DNA of 64,000 nt, taken from Littorina saxatilis. Its lineage: Eukaryota > Mollusca > Gastropoda > Littorinimorpha > Littorinidae. Under the pieces are notes generated by a model. It saw only the letters and a list, made by a program, of their open reading frames with translations. It did no database searches and was not told the origin of the DNA. The first letter of the stretch is position 1, and the number at the start of each line of letters is the position of its first letter. The stretch spans positions 34,885,906-34,949,905 of the forward strand of contig NC_090260.1 of assembly GCF_037325665.1 (NCBI RefSeq), written 5' to 3'. Shown piece after piece: positions 34,364 to 46,100 of this stretch. A program made the position numbers and the translations under genes.

Positions 34364-34747
34364 ACCCTGTGTCATCAAAACCGCGTGCAGTGCACACAAA
34401 TTCGCTCCATGAACCACCCCCATAAAGTCAACATAATGCGTTCAATGATCCGTATGTTGATGCCCACCCACTGTTGTAATAGGCCCTTTGTGCATTTATT
34501 TTACTGGGCATGAGATGCTCTGCACGCAGCTAGGAGCATCGAGTTTGTACCGTACTGCTGTGACCGCAGATCTCCGGCAATTTCCGTGACTCTCCAAGTA
34601 TCGCCCATCGAACCATGCAATCATTGCGTTAGGATCGGAACAGGCGACTTATTCCATCCAATCAGAAAACGCTGCAACACTTTCTTTGTTTTGAAACCAA
34701 GACCTAGTCTTTGATGAAGTAGGGGTAGGTTTTTCCCCCCCCCATCG

Positions 34748-34977
34748 ATGTCGAACAGAAGTTTGAATAGATTTGAGGTATTCAAGATGTCCGATCCAGC
34801 TAAGCGAAAACGGTTTACAAATCACACTGAGCCAAACTGTCAACCAGCGAACCACAAGCCAGTAATGAAACGGCAGCAAAACTTTCCGTCTTTGTACACG
34901 GAGGAATGCCCATGCATCGTTTCTGCAAAGAGTATGGCCGCTGCATCGACTTCACAACTCAGGCAGGTGAACACTCA
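34748..34977 (+). other. Candidate first exon (MSDPAKRKR...)
   Basis: An ATG at 34787 opens MSDPAKRKRFTNHTEPNCQP and stays open to a donor-like CAG/GTGAAC at 34977. The upstream GC-richer sequence has a CCAAT-like motif. It could be the first exon of a plus-strand gene, or a remnant of a transposon N-terminus. No partner exon was found before the window's next gene, so confidence is low. Confidence 0.25.
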
Positions 34978-35444
34978 GGCAGCTGTATTTCTGACAGTAA
35001 CAGAGTAGCTCCTTGACTGGAAGATCATTAGTTTAGTATGACTTCATGTGCTGTTCTTTTCTTCTATTCCAAACTCAGGGAGAACTAAATGCTCCTCTTC
35101 TAACTTCGATGTTACAGTGATTGACAAGAATTGACTATTTTTGTTTCTTAACTACTAGTAAAATCATGTAGCTATTGTCATGTTGTTAGCAAAACTAACA
35201 CCAAAATCCAGTTTCTAAATTGAAAATTAAAGATAATCCACAAAAAGTACTACTACAAATACAATGTTCAGAAATATCTGTACGGGTTGTGAAACCAGAT
35301 CAAATACTCTTGCTTTTTGTGAGTCAAACTTTCTCACGCGACATTATAGGCCAGTCACAAGCCAGGGGGCAGGAAAAACATGTTGAAACTAATGAAAACT
35401 TGCCACACTAAAACCAAGAGTATTCACCCTTTCACAATCCACAA

Positions 35445-36288
35445 CAAGAAGGGCAAAGCCCATACGACTCACATGCTTGACCTTGACCTTAACTAAACCT
35501 AGCAATGACATCATACACTAAGAACTGCTTTACACATTTTTCCTACCAAAATACATGTGACCTTGACCCAAGGTCAAGGTCATCCAAGGTATTGCAACAC
35601 AAAGCTGTTAATTCAAGACATAGGAAGTACAATGGTGCTTATTGGCTCTTTCTACCATGAGATATGGTCACTTTTAGTGGTTCACTACCTTATTTTGGTC
35701 ACATTTCATAAGGGTCAAAGTGACCTTGACCTTGATCATATGTGACCAAATGTGTCTCATGATGAAAGCATAACATGTGCCCCACATAATTTTTAAGTTT
35801 GAAACAGTTATCTTCCATAGTTCAGGGTCAAGGTCACTTCAAAATATGTATACAATCCAACTTTGAAGAGCTCCTGTGACCTTGACCTTGAAGCAAGGTA
35901 AACCAAACTGGTATCAAAAGATGGGGCTTACTTTGCCCTATATATCATATATAGGTGAGGTATTGAATCTCAAAAACTTCAGAGAAAATGGGAAAAATGT
36001 GAAAAATAGCTGTTTTTTAGGCAACATTTATGGCCCCTGCGACCTTGACCTTGAAGCAAGGTCAAGATGCTATGTATGTTTTTTGGGGCCTTGTCATCAT
36101 ACACCATCTTGCCAAATTTGGTACTGATAGACTGAATAGTGTCCAAGAAATATCCAACGTTAAAGTTTTCCGGACGGACGTCCGGACGGACGGACGTCCG
36201 GACGGACGGACGGACGGACGGACGGACGGACGGACGGACGACTCGGGTGAGTACATAGACTCACTTTTGCTTCGCATGTGAGTCAAAA
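35445..36288 (+). mobile_element. GACCTTGACC-rich element, copy 2
   Basis: Nearly identical to copy 1 and in the same orientation 1.9 kb downstream. The main differences are a shortened GACCTT block at the left and an expanded (GGAC)n tract (36172-36241) with GGACGTCC palindromes at the right. The close identity implies recent activity or duplication. Confidence 0.8.
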
Positions 36289-36378
36289 ACCCGACGGGTA
36301 TTTTCACAATTCGTCTATTGAAAAAAAACTTCAAGAAAATAAAACAAAGACAGGATGGGAAAAAGAGCCCACCCCCAC

Positions 36379-36940
36379 CGGTACACACTCAGTTGGTAGA
36401 GCGCTGGACTTCAGAATGAGATCCTTGGGTCGCAGGTTTGAATCAAGTACAAGGCTCAACCTTATGTGCAGAATCGGAAATGGTATGGATGTCACACTCC
36501 CTTGTCACCATAGTGTTTGTTTGTTTGTTTGCTTAACGCCCAGCCGACCACGAAGGGCCATATCAGGGCGGTGCTGCTTTGACATATAACGTGCGCCACA
36601 CACAAGACAGAAGTCGCAGCACAGGCTTCATGTCTCACCCAGTCACATTATTCTGACACCGGACCAACCAGTCCTAGCACTAACCCCATAATGCCAGACG
36701 CCAGGCGGAGCAGCCACTAGATTGCCAATTTTAAAGTCTTAGGTATGACCCGGCCGAGGTTCGAACCCACGACCTCCCGATCACGGGGCGGACGCCTTAC
36801 CACTAGGCCAACCGTGCCGGTGTCACCATAGTGACACGTAAAAGACCTTGGTCATTCTGCCATAAGAGCAGGTGGTTGATTACACCTAAAAACCCTCACA
36901 CTGGGTAGGGAGTCTCGCCACCGGGACTGGGAGGGAGACA
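36379..36940 (+). mobile_element. tRNA-headed SINE, interrupted by another SINE
   Basis: An A-box-like CTCAGTTGGTAGAGCGCTGG and a B-box-like GGTTTGAATCA (36387-36446) form a tRNA-like head. The body continues to TGTCACTCCCTTGTCACC, is broken at 36516-36820 by a second SINE, and resumes with GTGACACGTAAAAGACC. The right boundary is approximate. Confidence 0.65.
36516..36820 (-). mobile_element. 305-bp tRNA-headed SINE nested in a SINE
   Basis: On the minus strand the head reads GCACGGTTGGCCTAGTGGTA then GGTTCGAACC (A and B boxes), and the tail is (AAAC)n. A perfect 13-bp target duplication TGTCACCATAGTG flanks it (36503-36515, 36821-36833). Confidence 0.93.
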
Positions 36941-37061
36941 CCCCAATTTCCCAGCAATGGGATAAGATAGTTTTGGAAATGAAAACTCCATGTGAACCCA
37001 CCCAAAACATTATCAGAAAGATTTGACCAGATCTCTTCCCTTTGTGCAAGCCTGTAAAACT

Positions 37062-37421
37062 TTCTTTCTTTATTTGGTGTTTAACGTCGTTTTCAACCAC
37101 GAAGGTTATATCGCGACGGGGAAAGGGGGGGAGATGGGATAGAGCCACTTGTTAATTGTTTCTTGTTCACAAAAGCACTAATCAAAAAATTGCTCCAGGG
37201 GCTTGCAACGTAGTACAATACCTTACTGGGAGAATGCAAGTTTCCAGTACAAAGAACTTAACATTTCTTACATACTGCTTGACTAAAATCTGTACAAACA
37301 TTGACTATATTCTAGATACAAGAAACACTTAAGGGTAAAAGGAGAAACAGAATCCGTTAGTCGCCTCTTACGACATGCTGGGGAGCATCGGGTAAATTCT
37401 TCCCCCTAACCCGCGGGGGGT
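37062..37421 (-). mobile_element. SINE-like family 1, full length
   Basis: Complete copy with an 11-bp target duplication CCTGTAAAACT (37051-37061, 37422-37432). Confidence 0.92.
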
Positions 37422-37740
37422 CCTGTAAAACTAAAATCCCCACTTTTAAAGAAATTACAGGAATGCAATGCAGCCACTTGCTTCTTGGCTCTTGTTAGTT
37501 ATGGTAAGCTATCCAAACCATTGAACTTTCCTCCTTCAAGTTCAACTGATGCTGTTTGGCAGGCTAATTTGCAGCCATCTCGAATTTCAGCCTGCCAGCA
37601 CTTCTTGCCGGACAGCTGTACTGTCAAGACGAGTTACAAAATCTAAAAGTGATGGTGGCAACTTGTAAAAGGGCTGCGTAAACAGGGCTCCCCAAAGTGT
37701 GCGTCCCTTTGTCCTATACGCACTAGAAGCCAAAATCATA

Positions 37741-37997
37741 TGTGACCCTCCTGTGACCACGAAATGAGTCGCATGACACCTCACGCGGTTCTGCGCTAGG
37801 CATAATATAAGTCCGGGGGGTGTCTAGTAACAGTGTGAGGGTCACCATAGTCACAGGCTTATAACTCGGAAAGTGTTCACTCTTTTCTAAAACGGTTTTT
37901 ACCACTGGATAGAGAATAAACAACTCTTTAAGAAAATGTAAAAATATGAAAATCATGAAAAGGTGACATGCGACTCAGTCCGTGGTGGAGGGTCACA
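37741..37997. mobile_element. 257-bp MITE, TIR TGTGACCCTCC, TA flanks
   Basis: The left end TGTGACCCTCC and right end GGAGGGTCACA are inverted, with imperfect pairing continuing to GAGTCGCATG/CATGCGACTC. TA lies on each side (37739-37740, 37998-37999). No coding capacity. Confidence 0.75.
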
Positions 37998-38135
37998 TAT
38001 ATACTAGAAATTCATGGAGGGGTGTCCCGGGACGCACTAATCCTATAGAGAGCGGGTTCCGGGACGTACTAAATTTCCGTTATCATGCGGACCATAGCTA
38101 CTCTTTTCAAACTGTAGTTGTTAACTAAGTCTAGT

Positions 38136-38478
38136 TTGTTTGTTCGTTCATGGGCTGAAACTCCCACGGCTTTTACGTGTATGACCGTTTTTACCCCGCC
38201 ATTTAGGCAGCCATACGCCGCTTTCGGAGGAAGCATGCTGGGTATTTTCGTGTTTCTATAACCCACCGAACTCTGACATGGATTACAGGATCTTTTTCGT
38301 GCGCACTTGGTCTTGTGCTTGCGTGTACACACGGGGGTGTTCGGACACCGAGGAGAGTCTGCACACAAAGTTGACTCTGAGAAATAAATCTCTCGTCGAA
38401 CGTGGGGACGAACTAACGCTGACAGCGGCCAACTGGATACAAATCCAGCGCGCTGCCAACTGAGCTACATCCCCGCCC
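38136..38478 (-). mobile_element. tRNA-headed SINE, body type 2
   Basis: The head on the minus strand (GGGGATGTAGCTCAGTTGGC) is the same kind as in the SINE at 40826, but the body is different and ends in a CAAACAAACT-like tail. A perfect 14-bp target duplication TAACTAAGTCTAGT flanks it (38122-38135, 38479-38492). Confidence 0.9.
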
Positions 38479-38492
38479 TAACTAAGTCTAGT

Positions 38493-39650
38493 GAAACACT
38501 GAAAGCACAATGACAAACTTATGTTTGAAAGGGTGCATAATGTATTTGGAATCAGACATTTTTGAAGAAAAACAGCAACATCAAATTACAAAGAACAGGA
38601 AGTCAAGTTAAAAGGATGTGTGCGTGTTCTAATCTTCTATTTAAGAAGGTATAATTGCTGTGTCCTCCTCAAATATTCAAATAAAAAAGACACTTCATAT
38701 ACCACTATTGGCAATCACACTGCGTGGGGATCCTGGAATATTGGGACCCTCTAAAACTCACCCTCAAATCATTAAAAGTGGGGCTCATGGACCCTCTAGA
38801 ACGGGCGTCCATGGAGAGCCCTGGTAAATGTCTTTACCTTTATGCCATATTGTTTCAGTGACTTAAGTTTCTTTTTTGTGTTTGTGTGCAAATTTGGCAC
38901 GACATACACACACACACAGTGACACACCCTGAGCACATGTACGTAGACACGAAAGTTATGAATGTGAGGATTTTTTCCCCTTCCTGTTACTGGGGTCAGC
39001 TGCCCAGTCCACCATCATGTCTGGCTTATCAAAACATCAGTGTAGCTTGTTCCAGACACAGTCTGCATGGTTGGTGTTAAGTGCCAGTTGTGCATGCAGA
39101 GGCCTTGAATCACGCTCCAACTCAGATCTTTGTGACTGGTTCTAATGTGGAGCTTTGATGGGTTAAAAAAAATAAAGCAGAGCACCATTGTTTTAAACAC
39201 ATTGTTGCATAATCAAAACATGCATGATGCAGTTAACTATATTATAGTGTCATCTTCTTCTTTGAATAAGTTAAAAAGGATAAGACATCCAACTAATTCA
39301 ACCCTTATTACTTCGAGTGGAAGTGCAACGGTAAATGCTACATGAACCTAAATTCATCACCATTGATGCATCAATACTTGTCCACCTGTTTACAAACAAA
39401 GATTCTTCAGTTCATTTAAAAATACAAAAAACAGCATGAGAAACAAATGTACCACTACCAGGGTTTGCGATAAAATGAATCTGGCAGTTTCAGTTGACAG
39501 ATTAGACTGGTGCCAATAATTTCAAGTCTCCACTTCAGGCATAGGAGCTGAGAGTGAGATTGAGAAAAGTGATCTGGGACTAACAGTGCTGGCCCAAATG
39601 GTGCACAATTCCAATGCCAAAGCACTCTTTTTAATTTCAAGTTGCTCGAT
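38493..39650. other. Intergenic, nothing recognised
   Basis: AT-rich, without a supported gene or repeat pair. Confidence 0.5.
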
Positions 39651-39915
39651 TTGGTCACAAAAGCACTAATCAAAACATTGCTCCAGGGGCTTGCAACGTA
39701 GTACAATATATGACCTTACTGGGAGAATGCAAGTTTCCAGCACAAAGGACTTAACATTTCTTACATACTGCTTGACTAAAATCTTTACAAACATTGACTA
39801 TATTCTATACAAGAAACACTTAACAAGGGTAAAAGGAGAAACAGAATCCGTTAGTCGCCTCTTACGACATGCTGGGGAGCATCGGGTAAATTCTTCCCCC
39901 TAACCTGCGGGGGGT
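39651..39915 (-). mobile_element. SINE-like family 1, 3'-truncated
   Basis: It lacks the usual GTTAAACACC tail yet has an 11-bp target duplication AGTTGCTCGAT (39640-39650, 39916-39926). Priming therefore probably started inside the RNA. Confidence 0.85.
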
Positions 39916-40580
39916 AGTTGCTCGATAAATTTGATTCAATGTTGCTTTACTGTGCCACTTTGTTGGTACAACTACAAGCATGATCTAGGTATCTTCAAGC
40001 ATCTGGTCACAATGTGTTAGTGTTACCTGAATCAGGCTTCTCTATTTAACTATAAATCCTGGATCATGAGTCATCATTGACAGCCTAGCCTAAACCAAAG
40101 TCATATTCATACCTTTTTTTTTTATGACAGTTATAGTAATACTAACTGTATCAGGCCTGAAAGTGGTGAGTATTTTACTCGCCATGGCGGGTAGAAACAT
40201 GTAAATGGCGAGTAGAATTGTTAATCTACGCCCCATATGCGAGGAAAGTTGCTGAAACAAATGATTGGTTTGGCGAGTAAAATTTGCTCTCTGGCTAGTA
40301 AATTATGAGAAGTACTCGCCAAAGGCTAGTGCCCCATTTTGTGGACTTTCAGCGCTGAGTATATTGTAGTTACAGAAGTGTGAACACTCCATTGCACTTC
40401 GTGTACCCTCAATCACAGAAGTAACAAGTTAAACAACACTTGTAATTTAAATAGACCTTTTCGCAGGGTTCCTGCAGGGCAGAGCTGATACAATTCAATG
40501 AGTTTTCAAGGACATTTCCAGGACCAAATAAATGCTTTTCAAGGACATGATTTTCCCCAAATTAATGCAAAGCAAGAGCA

Positions 40581-40775
40581 AGAGCATAGCAAAGCATGCG
40601 GTACAGCGATCTCGTGCGAGCTGCACAAGCCAAGGTTTGAAGTTCTCGCCTTTTCGGTATCTGAGCAGCTCTCGCGAGACACGCTCTTTGTTATGCTTTG
40701 AACATCGCGAGAACTTTGAACCTTGGCTTGTGCAGCTCGCACGAGATCGCTGTACCGCATGCTTTGCTATGCTCT
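40581..40775. repeat. Palindrome with 69-bp arms
   Basis: 40581-40649 and 40707-40775 are inverted copies (AGAGCATAGCAAAGCATGCG...) differing at about two bases, around a 57-bp centre. A long stable hairpin could form. Direct short repeats (TTTTCAAGGACAT) precede it. Confidence 0.92.
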
Positions 40776-40825
40776 GAAGTTTGCGAAAGATTACGCGAGC
40801 TTGGAATACCGATAGGGTCTATTCC

Positions 40826-41235
40826 GGGGATATAGCTCAGTTGGTAGCGCGCTGGATTTGTATTCAGTTGGCCGCTGTCAGCGTGAGTTCGATCCCAGGT
40901 TCGGCGGAAATTTATTTCAGAGTCAACTTTGTGTGCAGACTCTCTTCGGTGTCCGAACCCTCCCCCCGTGTACACTACATTGGGTGTGCACGTTAAAGAT
41001 CCCACGATTGACAAAAGGGTCTTTCCTGGCAAAATTGCTTCGGCACAGTTTATAATTGTCTACAAATACCCGTGTGACTTGGAATTAATAATAGGCCGTG
41101 AAAGGTAAATATGCGCCGAAATGGCTGCAATCTACTGGCCGTATAAAATTTCATCTCACACGGCATCACTGCAGAGCACCTAGAACTGTACCCACGGAAT
41201 ATGCGCGATATAAGCCTCATTGATTGATTGATTGA
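40826..41235 (+). mobile_element. tRNA-headed SINE with (ATTG)n tail, full length
   Basis: The head GGGGATATAGCTCAGTTGGT with A box and the B box GAGTTCGATCCC (40826-40900) is followed by a 300-bp body ending CGATATAAGCCTCATTGATT. A short duplication TATTCC flanks it (40820-40825, 41236-41241). The same family forms the four copies inside the Helitron at 51176-54296. It is not a functional tRNA gene. Confidence 0.9.
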
Positions 41236-41478
41236 TATTCCAGTGACTCAACGTCCGTGCCAGTGCTGTCTCAGACTCACAGTCTTAGGCTCACACTCAC
41301 AGTAACCTGTTTTTCAGTCAATTCAGACATTATTTCTCAAAAGTTAACAGCAGCTTTCTCCTTCTGGAGTTATTGTAAACTGTAAAGTACTCGTGAATTT
41401 CGTGTTTCTGATGTTCGCCATAAGGGCCTCGTTTTCCTCAAACAAAGAACCAGTTGTGGCTAGATAAGGGGTCAAGTC

Positions 41479-41924
41479 TCACTGGCTGGATAAAGGCCAG
41501 CTGATCTCGGGCAAAGCACAACAGACTGTGATGATACACACAATAAAATACCAGATATTCCCACTTTTAGAACGTAAAGAGCCCACAAATACTTCGCCCT
41601 GTTTGCGGGAGACTTCCACATGGTTGTACAATAATTTGAATAAAGCACGAAGAGGAAGAAAATCAACATTCCCTACCAAGTCTTGTGAAAAAGCTGGTTT
41701 GTTTTCTTTCTCCTGATACCCAAAATGGCGGCCGAGGACCGTCTGAACTTCTTTTAAGCTTGATCCTACAACCTGGCCAAAACTGTGAACCAACACCTGT
41801 GTACATATGCAGATGAAAAAGTAGTCATTCCACTTACCCAGGTCCTTTTCCACCAAAACGATGGATTTTCGCTCAAGGAGCCCTTTTGCGACGCTTACGT
41901 GTTCCTGCTCAAAGTCACTGTGTC
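41479..41924 (-). CDS. Unrecognised open frame, candidate gene fragment
   Basis: A 148-residue minus-strand frame opens just after a TGA near 41926 and ends at 41479. It reads DFEQEHVSVAKGLLERKSIV, then EKDLGKWNDYFF, then KEVQTVLGRHFGYQEKENK and NVDFLPLRALFKLLYNHVEV. The composition looks like a real globular or helical protein rather than repeat. The first ATG is internal (41856), and a good donor-like GGGTAAGTGG sits within, so part may be intron. CCAAT-like and CRE-like (TGACGTCA, 42017) motifs lie upstream at 41960-42025. I do not recognise the family. It may be an exon of a minus-strand gene or a pseudogene. Confidence 0.35.
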
Positions 41925-42419
41925 ACGATTTCTGATTACTTAGTCATGTGATCGAGCAAGGCTTCGCCCATTGGTTAACTCTTTCAGTTCCCTTCTCTAC
42001 AGAGCAACCCTGGTTGTGACGTCAAAAATTGACACTTTGCTCTGAGGGCGATCCCGGAGTTATATTTAGATCTGATCTGGAAAAACAACGCAGCAGCAGC
42101 CTACTCAGTTCGGGAGCAATACCGTGAATACGTTGCCATTGTAAACAGCCAAGCACATTCTAGATGTATATTGAGTAATGTTTTTCAACGCAATAATAAC
42201 TGTTAGCGAGATTGCTGCTGTTGGCAGTTAAACTTAAAAAGTTAGGTTAATGCCTGCAGCCATGAAACAAAAGAAATGGACGTAAGACGACATGATTTTG
42301 TAGTAAGCTTAGGGGAAAGTTATCGGAACCACTCTCATACTAAAAACAAGACAGGTAAGTTGTTGGAACGTTTTAACAAGCACTCCAATGAACACTGGCA
42401 AGCGACTTTCATCCGTCGA

Positions 42420-43130
42420 TTTTACGTTTGGTCAATTAAGACGAAATGTTTTAACATAGACAGGGAATCGAGACAAGGTACATGTACTTAGTATGTGTGT
42501 GTGTCTGTCTGTCATAGAGCAATTCCTGGAAAACCACAGGACCTCTCTTTATGAAACTTTACATAGTCGAAGAACTCCGACCCAGATGATACCCCCGTAC
42601 GTTTTCTTTTTCAAGTTTCGATAAACGTTTTGATGACGCACGGTCATTTCCAGCTTTTTGCAAAAGTTGAGGCCGCATTGTAGTAACGTCATCTTTTAAC
42701 TCGAATGTATTGACATAAGTTTTGGCCAAACAATCTTCGACGAAGCCCGGACTATGGGATTGCATTCAGCGTGGAAGCTGAACAATTAATTGATAAGTTT
42801 GGTAATGAAAGGCCCACTCCGCCTCCCGTAAACCATCACTGAGTTTCTGGACACAGGCAGACTTTTACACACAGAACAAACACCCTTTCTAATTAACTGA
42901 AATTTTAGCAGTCGATCCAAAAATATTTCATCTTATTCTTTATCCTTTCCTCAATCCAAATGTATATATAGATATGTTATTCTTGGATTAACTTGAAAAC
43001 AAGCTCAGAAAGTTAATCAGCGGGATCGGCAAAGCTATATTGTCTTGGTGGAAACTGAAACGTAGTGCGTTCAGTTTCACTTTCTTTTAGTTCGACAGAT
43101 TGACTAAATGTATTAATTTTGCTCTACGCT
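42420..43130. mobile_element. Diverged copy of the TTGACTAAATGT element
   Basis: Matching blocks in the same order as 6424-7266: AAATGTTTTAACATAGA, GGGAATCGAGAC, (GT)n/(CTGT)n, CAATCTTCGACGAAGCCCGG, CAGTGCGTTCAGTTTCA..., and TTGACTAAATGTATTAAT at the right. It is clearly older. Confidence 0.65.
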
Positions 43131-46100
43131 ATTTCTTTTATGCCTACGGAGTATGTACAGTCTCCTTTCGGTTTGGCTCCGAAACGGTACATTTGAGCAC
43201 GGAGCTTCTGTCAGTCAAACAGCAGACATGATGAGCGCGTTAAACACTGACCGGTGTAACTCAGCTTTCCCCCTCATTCAGTTTCTGATTCGATATATTC
43301 TCGAGACTGAAATTGTTTTTTCCTGATCAAATTAAAGAAGTACACTTATTTAAGGGGGAAAAGCATGTCAGTTTCTTGCAAGTGAAGAAAAGTTGGGGGC
43401 AAAATTTAATAGATTTCACCCGAAATTCGATTTCTTCAAAAATGTGCACCGAGTGGTTACGTCCCTTGAATGAGAAGGGAAGGAGTTTAGAATTAAAGCA
43501 AATATCTAAGTTTAAATACAAAAATGTGATTGTTTTGGCCCAAAGAAGCAAAATGGTGCCATCTGGTGCCATTTGAACTTATAAATGGTCATAGAATCAG
43601 CTTTCCAAATTTATTAATTTTTGTTGCTGGAGGGGGGGTGCACCTGCACCCTGTGGACCCCCCCCCCCCCCCCCCCCTCGTCCGCCCCTGGACTTTGACC
43701 ACAACCATGAACATTTTGGTGTAGCGATGTCAGATTTCTGATTAGGTCGTCACCGTCACAGTTTACAGCGACGATGGTTTATTAATTGTGACAGTTACAG
43801 CCGGTTTGGCCAGTGAAAGTAATGCAACTGAAATGTCTTGGAAGAAGTAACAGCAAAGAAAAGAAATGAACAGACTAGCACGCCGCCTAGAAAACAAAGA
43901 GCGCAGTTTGCGGCAGTACTGTCACAAGTTGTCAGGCTTTTCAAACTCAAAGATTTAAAAAAACCTTATTATTATTGTAAACTGTTTCAAACACGCGTCA
44001 AATGTTGAACTAAACAGAGTGTATTTTTTGTCTTCGCGGTTACCTGTTACTTGTACAGGAACATTGCTTTTTATTGTGCGCAGTTTGTTTATAAATTATG
44101 TTGTTTTCGCCAACGTCGACTTGGCACAGTTACTAGTCGTACTATCGAGGACCCAGATTGGCCGGATTTCTCGACTTCCGGGCTGTGACGGGCACATCCG
44201 GTTTCCAGACCAGTCGACTGAGATCGGAGTTTCCTACATGATTGAACGAAGATTCTAACTGCTGGGTACGTCAAACGAGAGTCTGTTCCTGTCAAATAGT
44301 CAGTTTTCCTTTATCTAGCTTGACACAGACTTCTGCTAACATTGTAGATAATCAAAGATTGATCTTAAATATGTTCCGTGGTCATGATTGGGTGTACACG
44401 GAACATTGAATGAATGATCTACTCATTCGATAGAAGACCTGTCGCTGTTGACAGTGTTGTTTACAAAACACACTAATAGTATTAGCGACTGGGAGCTCGC
44501 CAGCTGCATACTACATGTTCTGAAACATTTTAAAGCTAAAATCTTTAGCAAATAAAACCGAAAAGGACGTTCTTTCAGTCCCGCACACCTGTGTCTCTAG
44601 TGAAAGTTGTGTCCGAAACTTACCTAAGTTATACATTATGATTATTATTATAGAACTTCCGTGTCTACTCATAGTTACAAGCTCCACGACTGAAACAGAA
44701 AGTAGAGACTTTCTTCTCTTGCAAAGGTTTTCGGTAATCTTGAACTTTAGCGTGTTAAATTCATAGCTCAAAATCCAGTGACATTCTTTACTTATTTTTG
44801 AAAAGGTTTTAAAATATCCACACATAGTTTATTTGTGAGAAAATAGCAATAAAGCTGCTTTCAATGTAATCTGAAATGTTTTAATGTAATATCTAATATC
44901 AAAGGTTTGTACCAAATACTAATGTATTACTATCTTTTATTGAATTTCAAACATAAATTTACCCCCAATTTTTGCTGTTTTTTTCCCCACTTTTTTTTGG
45001 TGTGATCAGAAAAGCTTACATTTGATAACAAAATAATTGTTTTCTTTTTATTTGAAGTAATGAAACTTGTTGAATAAAGTTGCTTGTACGTTATGGAACA
45101 CTCTTTTGTTTAAAAAATATATATATGTTAAAGTTATGAAATTAACACTTGAAAATGTACAGTTTCTTGTGACTGTTCACGTCACACTCAGCCACAGTCC
45201 CTTTTCTTCTTTGCCCAAAGTAATCAAAATCAGACAACCCAGAATGATGCTTTAGAACTACTCCTCGAAACAGGGGGTAGGATGGCAGTCAATGGACACG
45301 ATGATTCCATGATTTAAACTATTTTTTGTGAGTGGCAAGATTCACATCACAAATGTCACGAGAAACAGCACTGCTATATATTACTTTCGTTTTGTAACAG
45401 CGAGAATGACATTTAAATCAACCGCATTGTAGTCTGTGCCGAAAAACCGTAAACGACATTCGGGAAGACCAGCGAAATGGCAGCCAGGCGTCAAGTTCAG
45501 TGTAGTGATCGCGTCACACCAAAATTACATGTCACAAGAACAGCACATCCTTGTAAATCCATTACTTTATCTAATTTACTGCTTCTTTTGATATAAAATG
45601 TTTCTGATCAAGAAGTTAAACAAAACGAAAGCACACGACTGCCTGTAATAATGGCTCTGGATAATTTCAGATGTTTCTCGTGACAAGTCACAACACGTGA
45701 CGCTATTGTCACAAGAAACATTTACATATCCAACAAAGGGGTTTATGATTAGAAAAACATTTTTTCTTATTGAGCTTCTTCACATTGCTTAATTTGGTGC
45801 TGCTTCGACTCCCTATGTTTGTGGATAAAGGATTTGGTTTGTCACAAAAACAAATGTTTAGCCAATTTTGATATCAAAGTTCACTCAAGCCTTTGTATCA
45901 TTTGCAGACAAATATGTTAATTTGAACAAAGTGGGATATTAAAAAGTTTGATCAGGAAGAAGTTATTTTTTGTGGAATGCATTGTTGCATAAGTAAAAAA
46001 CTTGTTTCTCGTGACGTGACACATACATGATGATAATTTTCAAGGAACATGATCTGTGAGCACTTTATTTGGCTATGAATGAAAAGAGTCCATCAAATGC

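Noticed and set aside
36172-36241. (GGAC)n tract as a regulatory array
   Set aside because: It is a microsatellite expansion at the same place as the shorter tract in the sister element at 33547.
40826-40900. Functional tRNA gene
   Set aside because: A and B boxes are present but the cloverleaf is not maintained, and the sequence continues as a repeated SINE body with target duplications.
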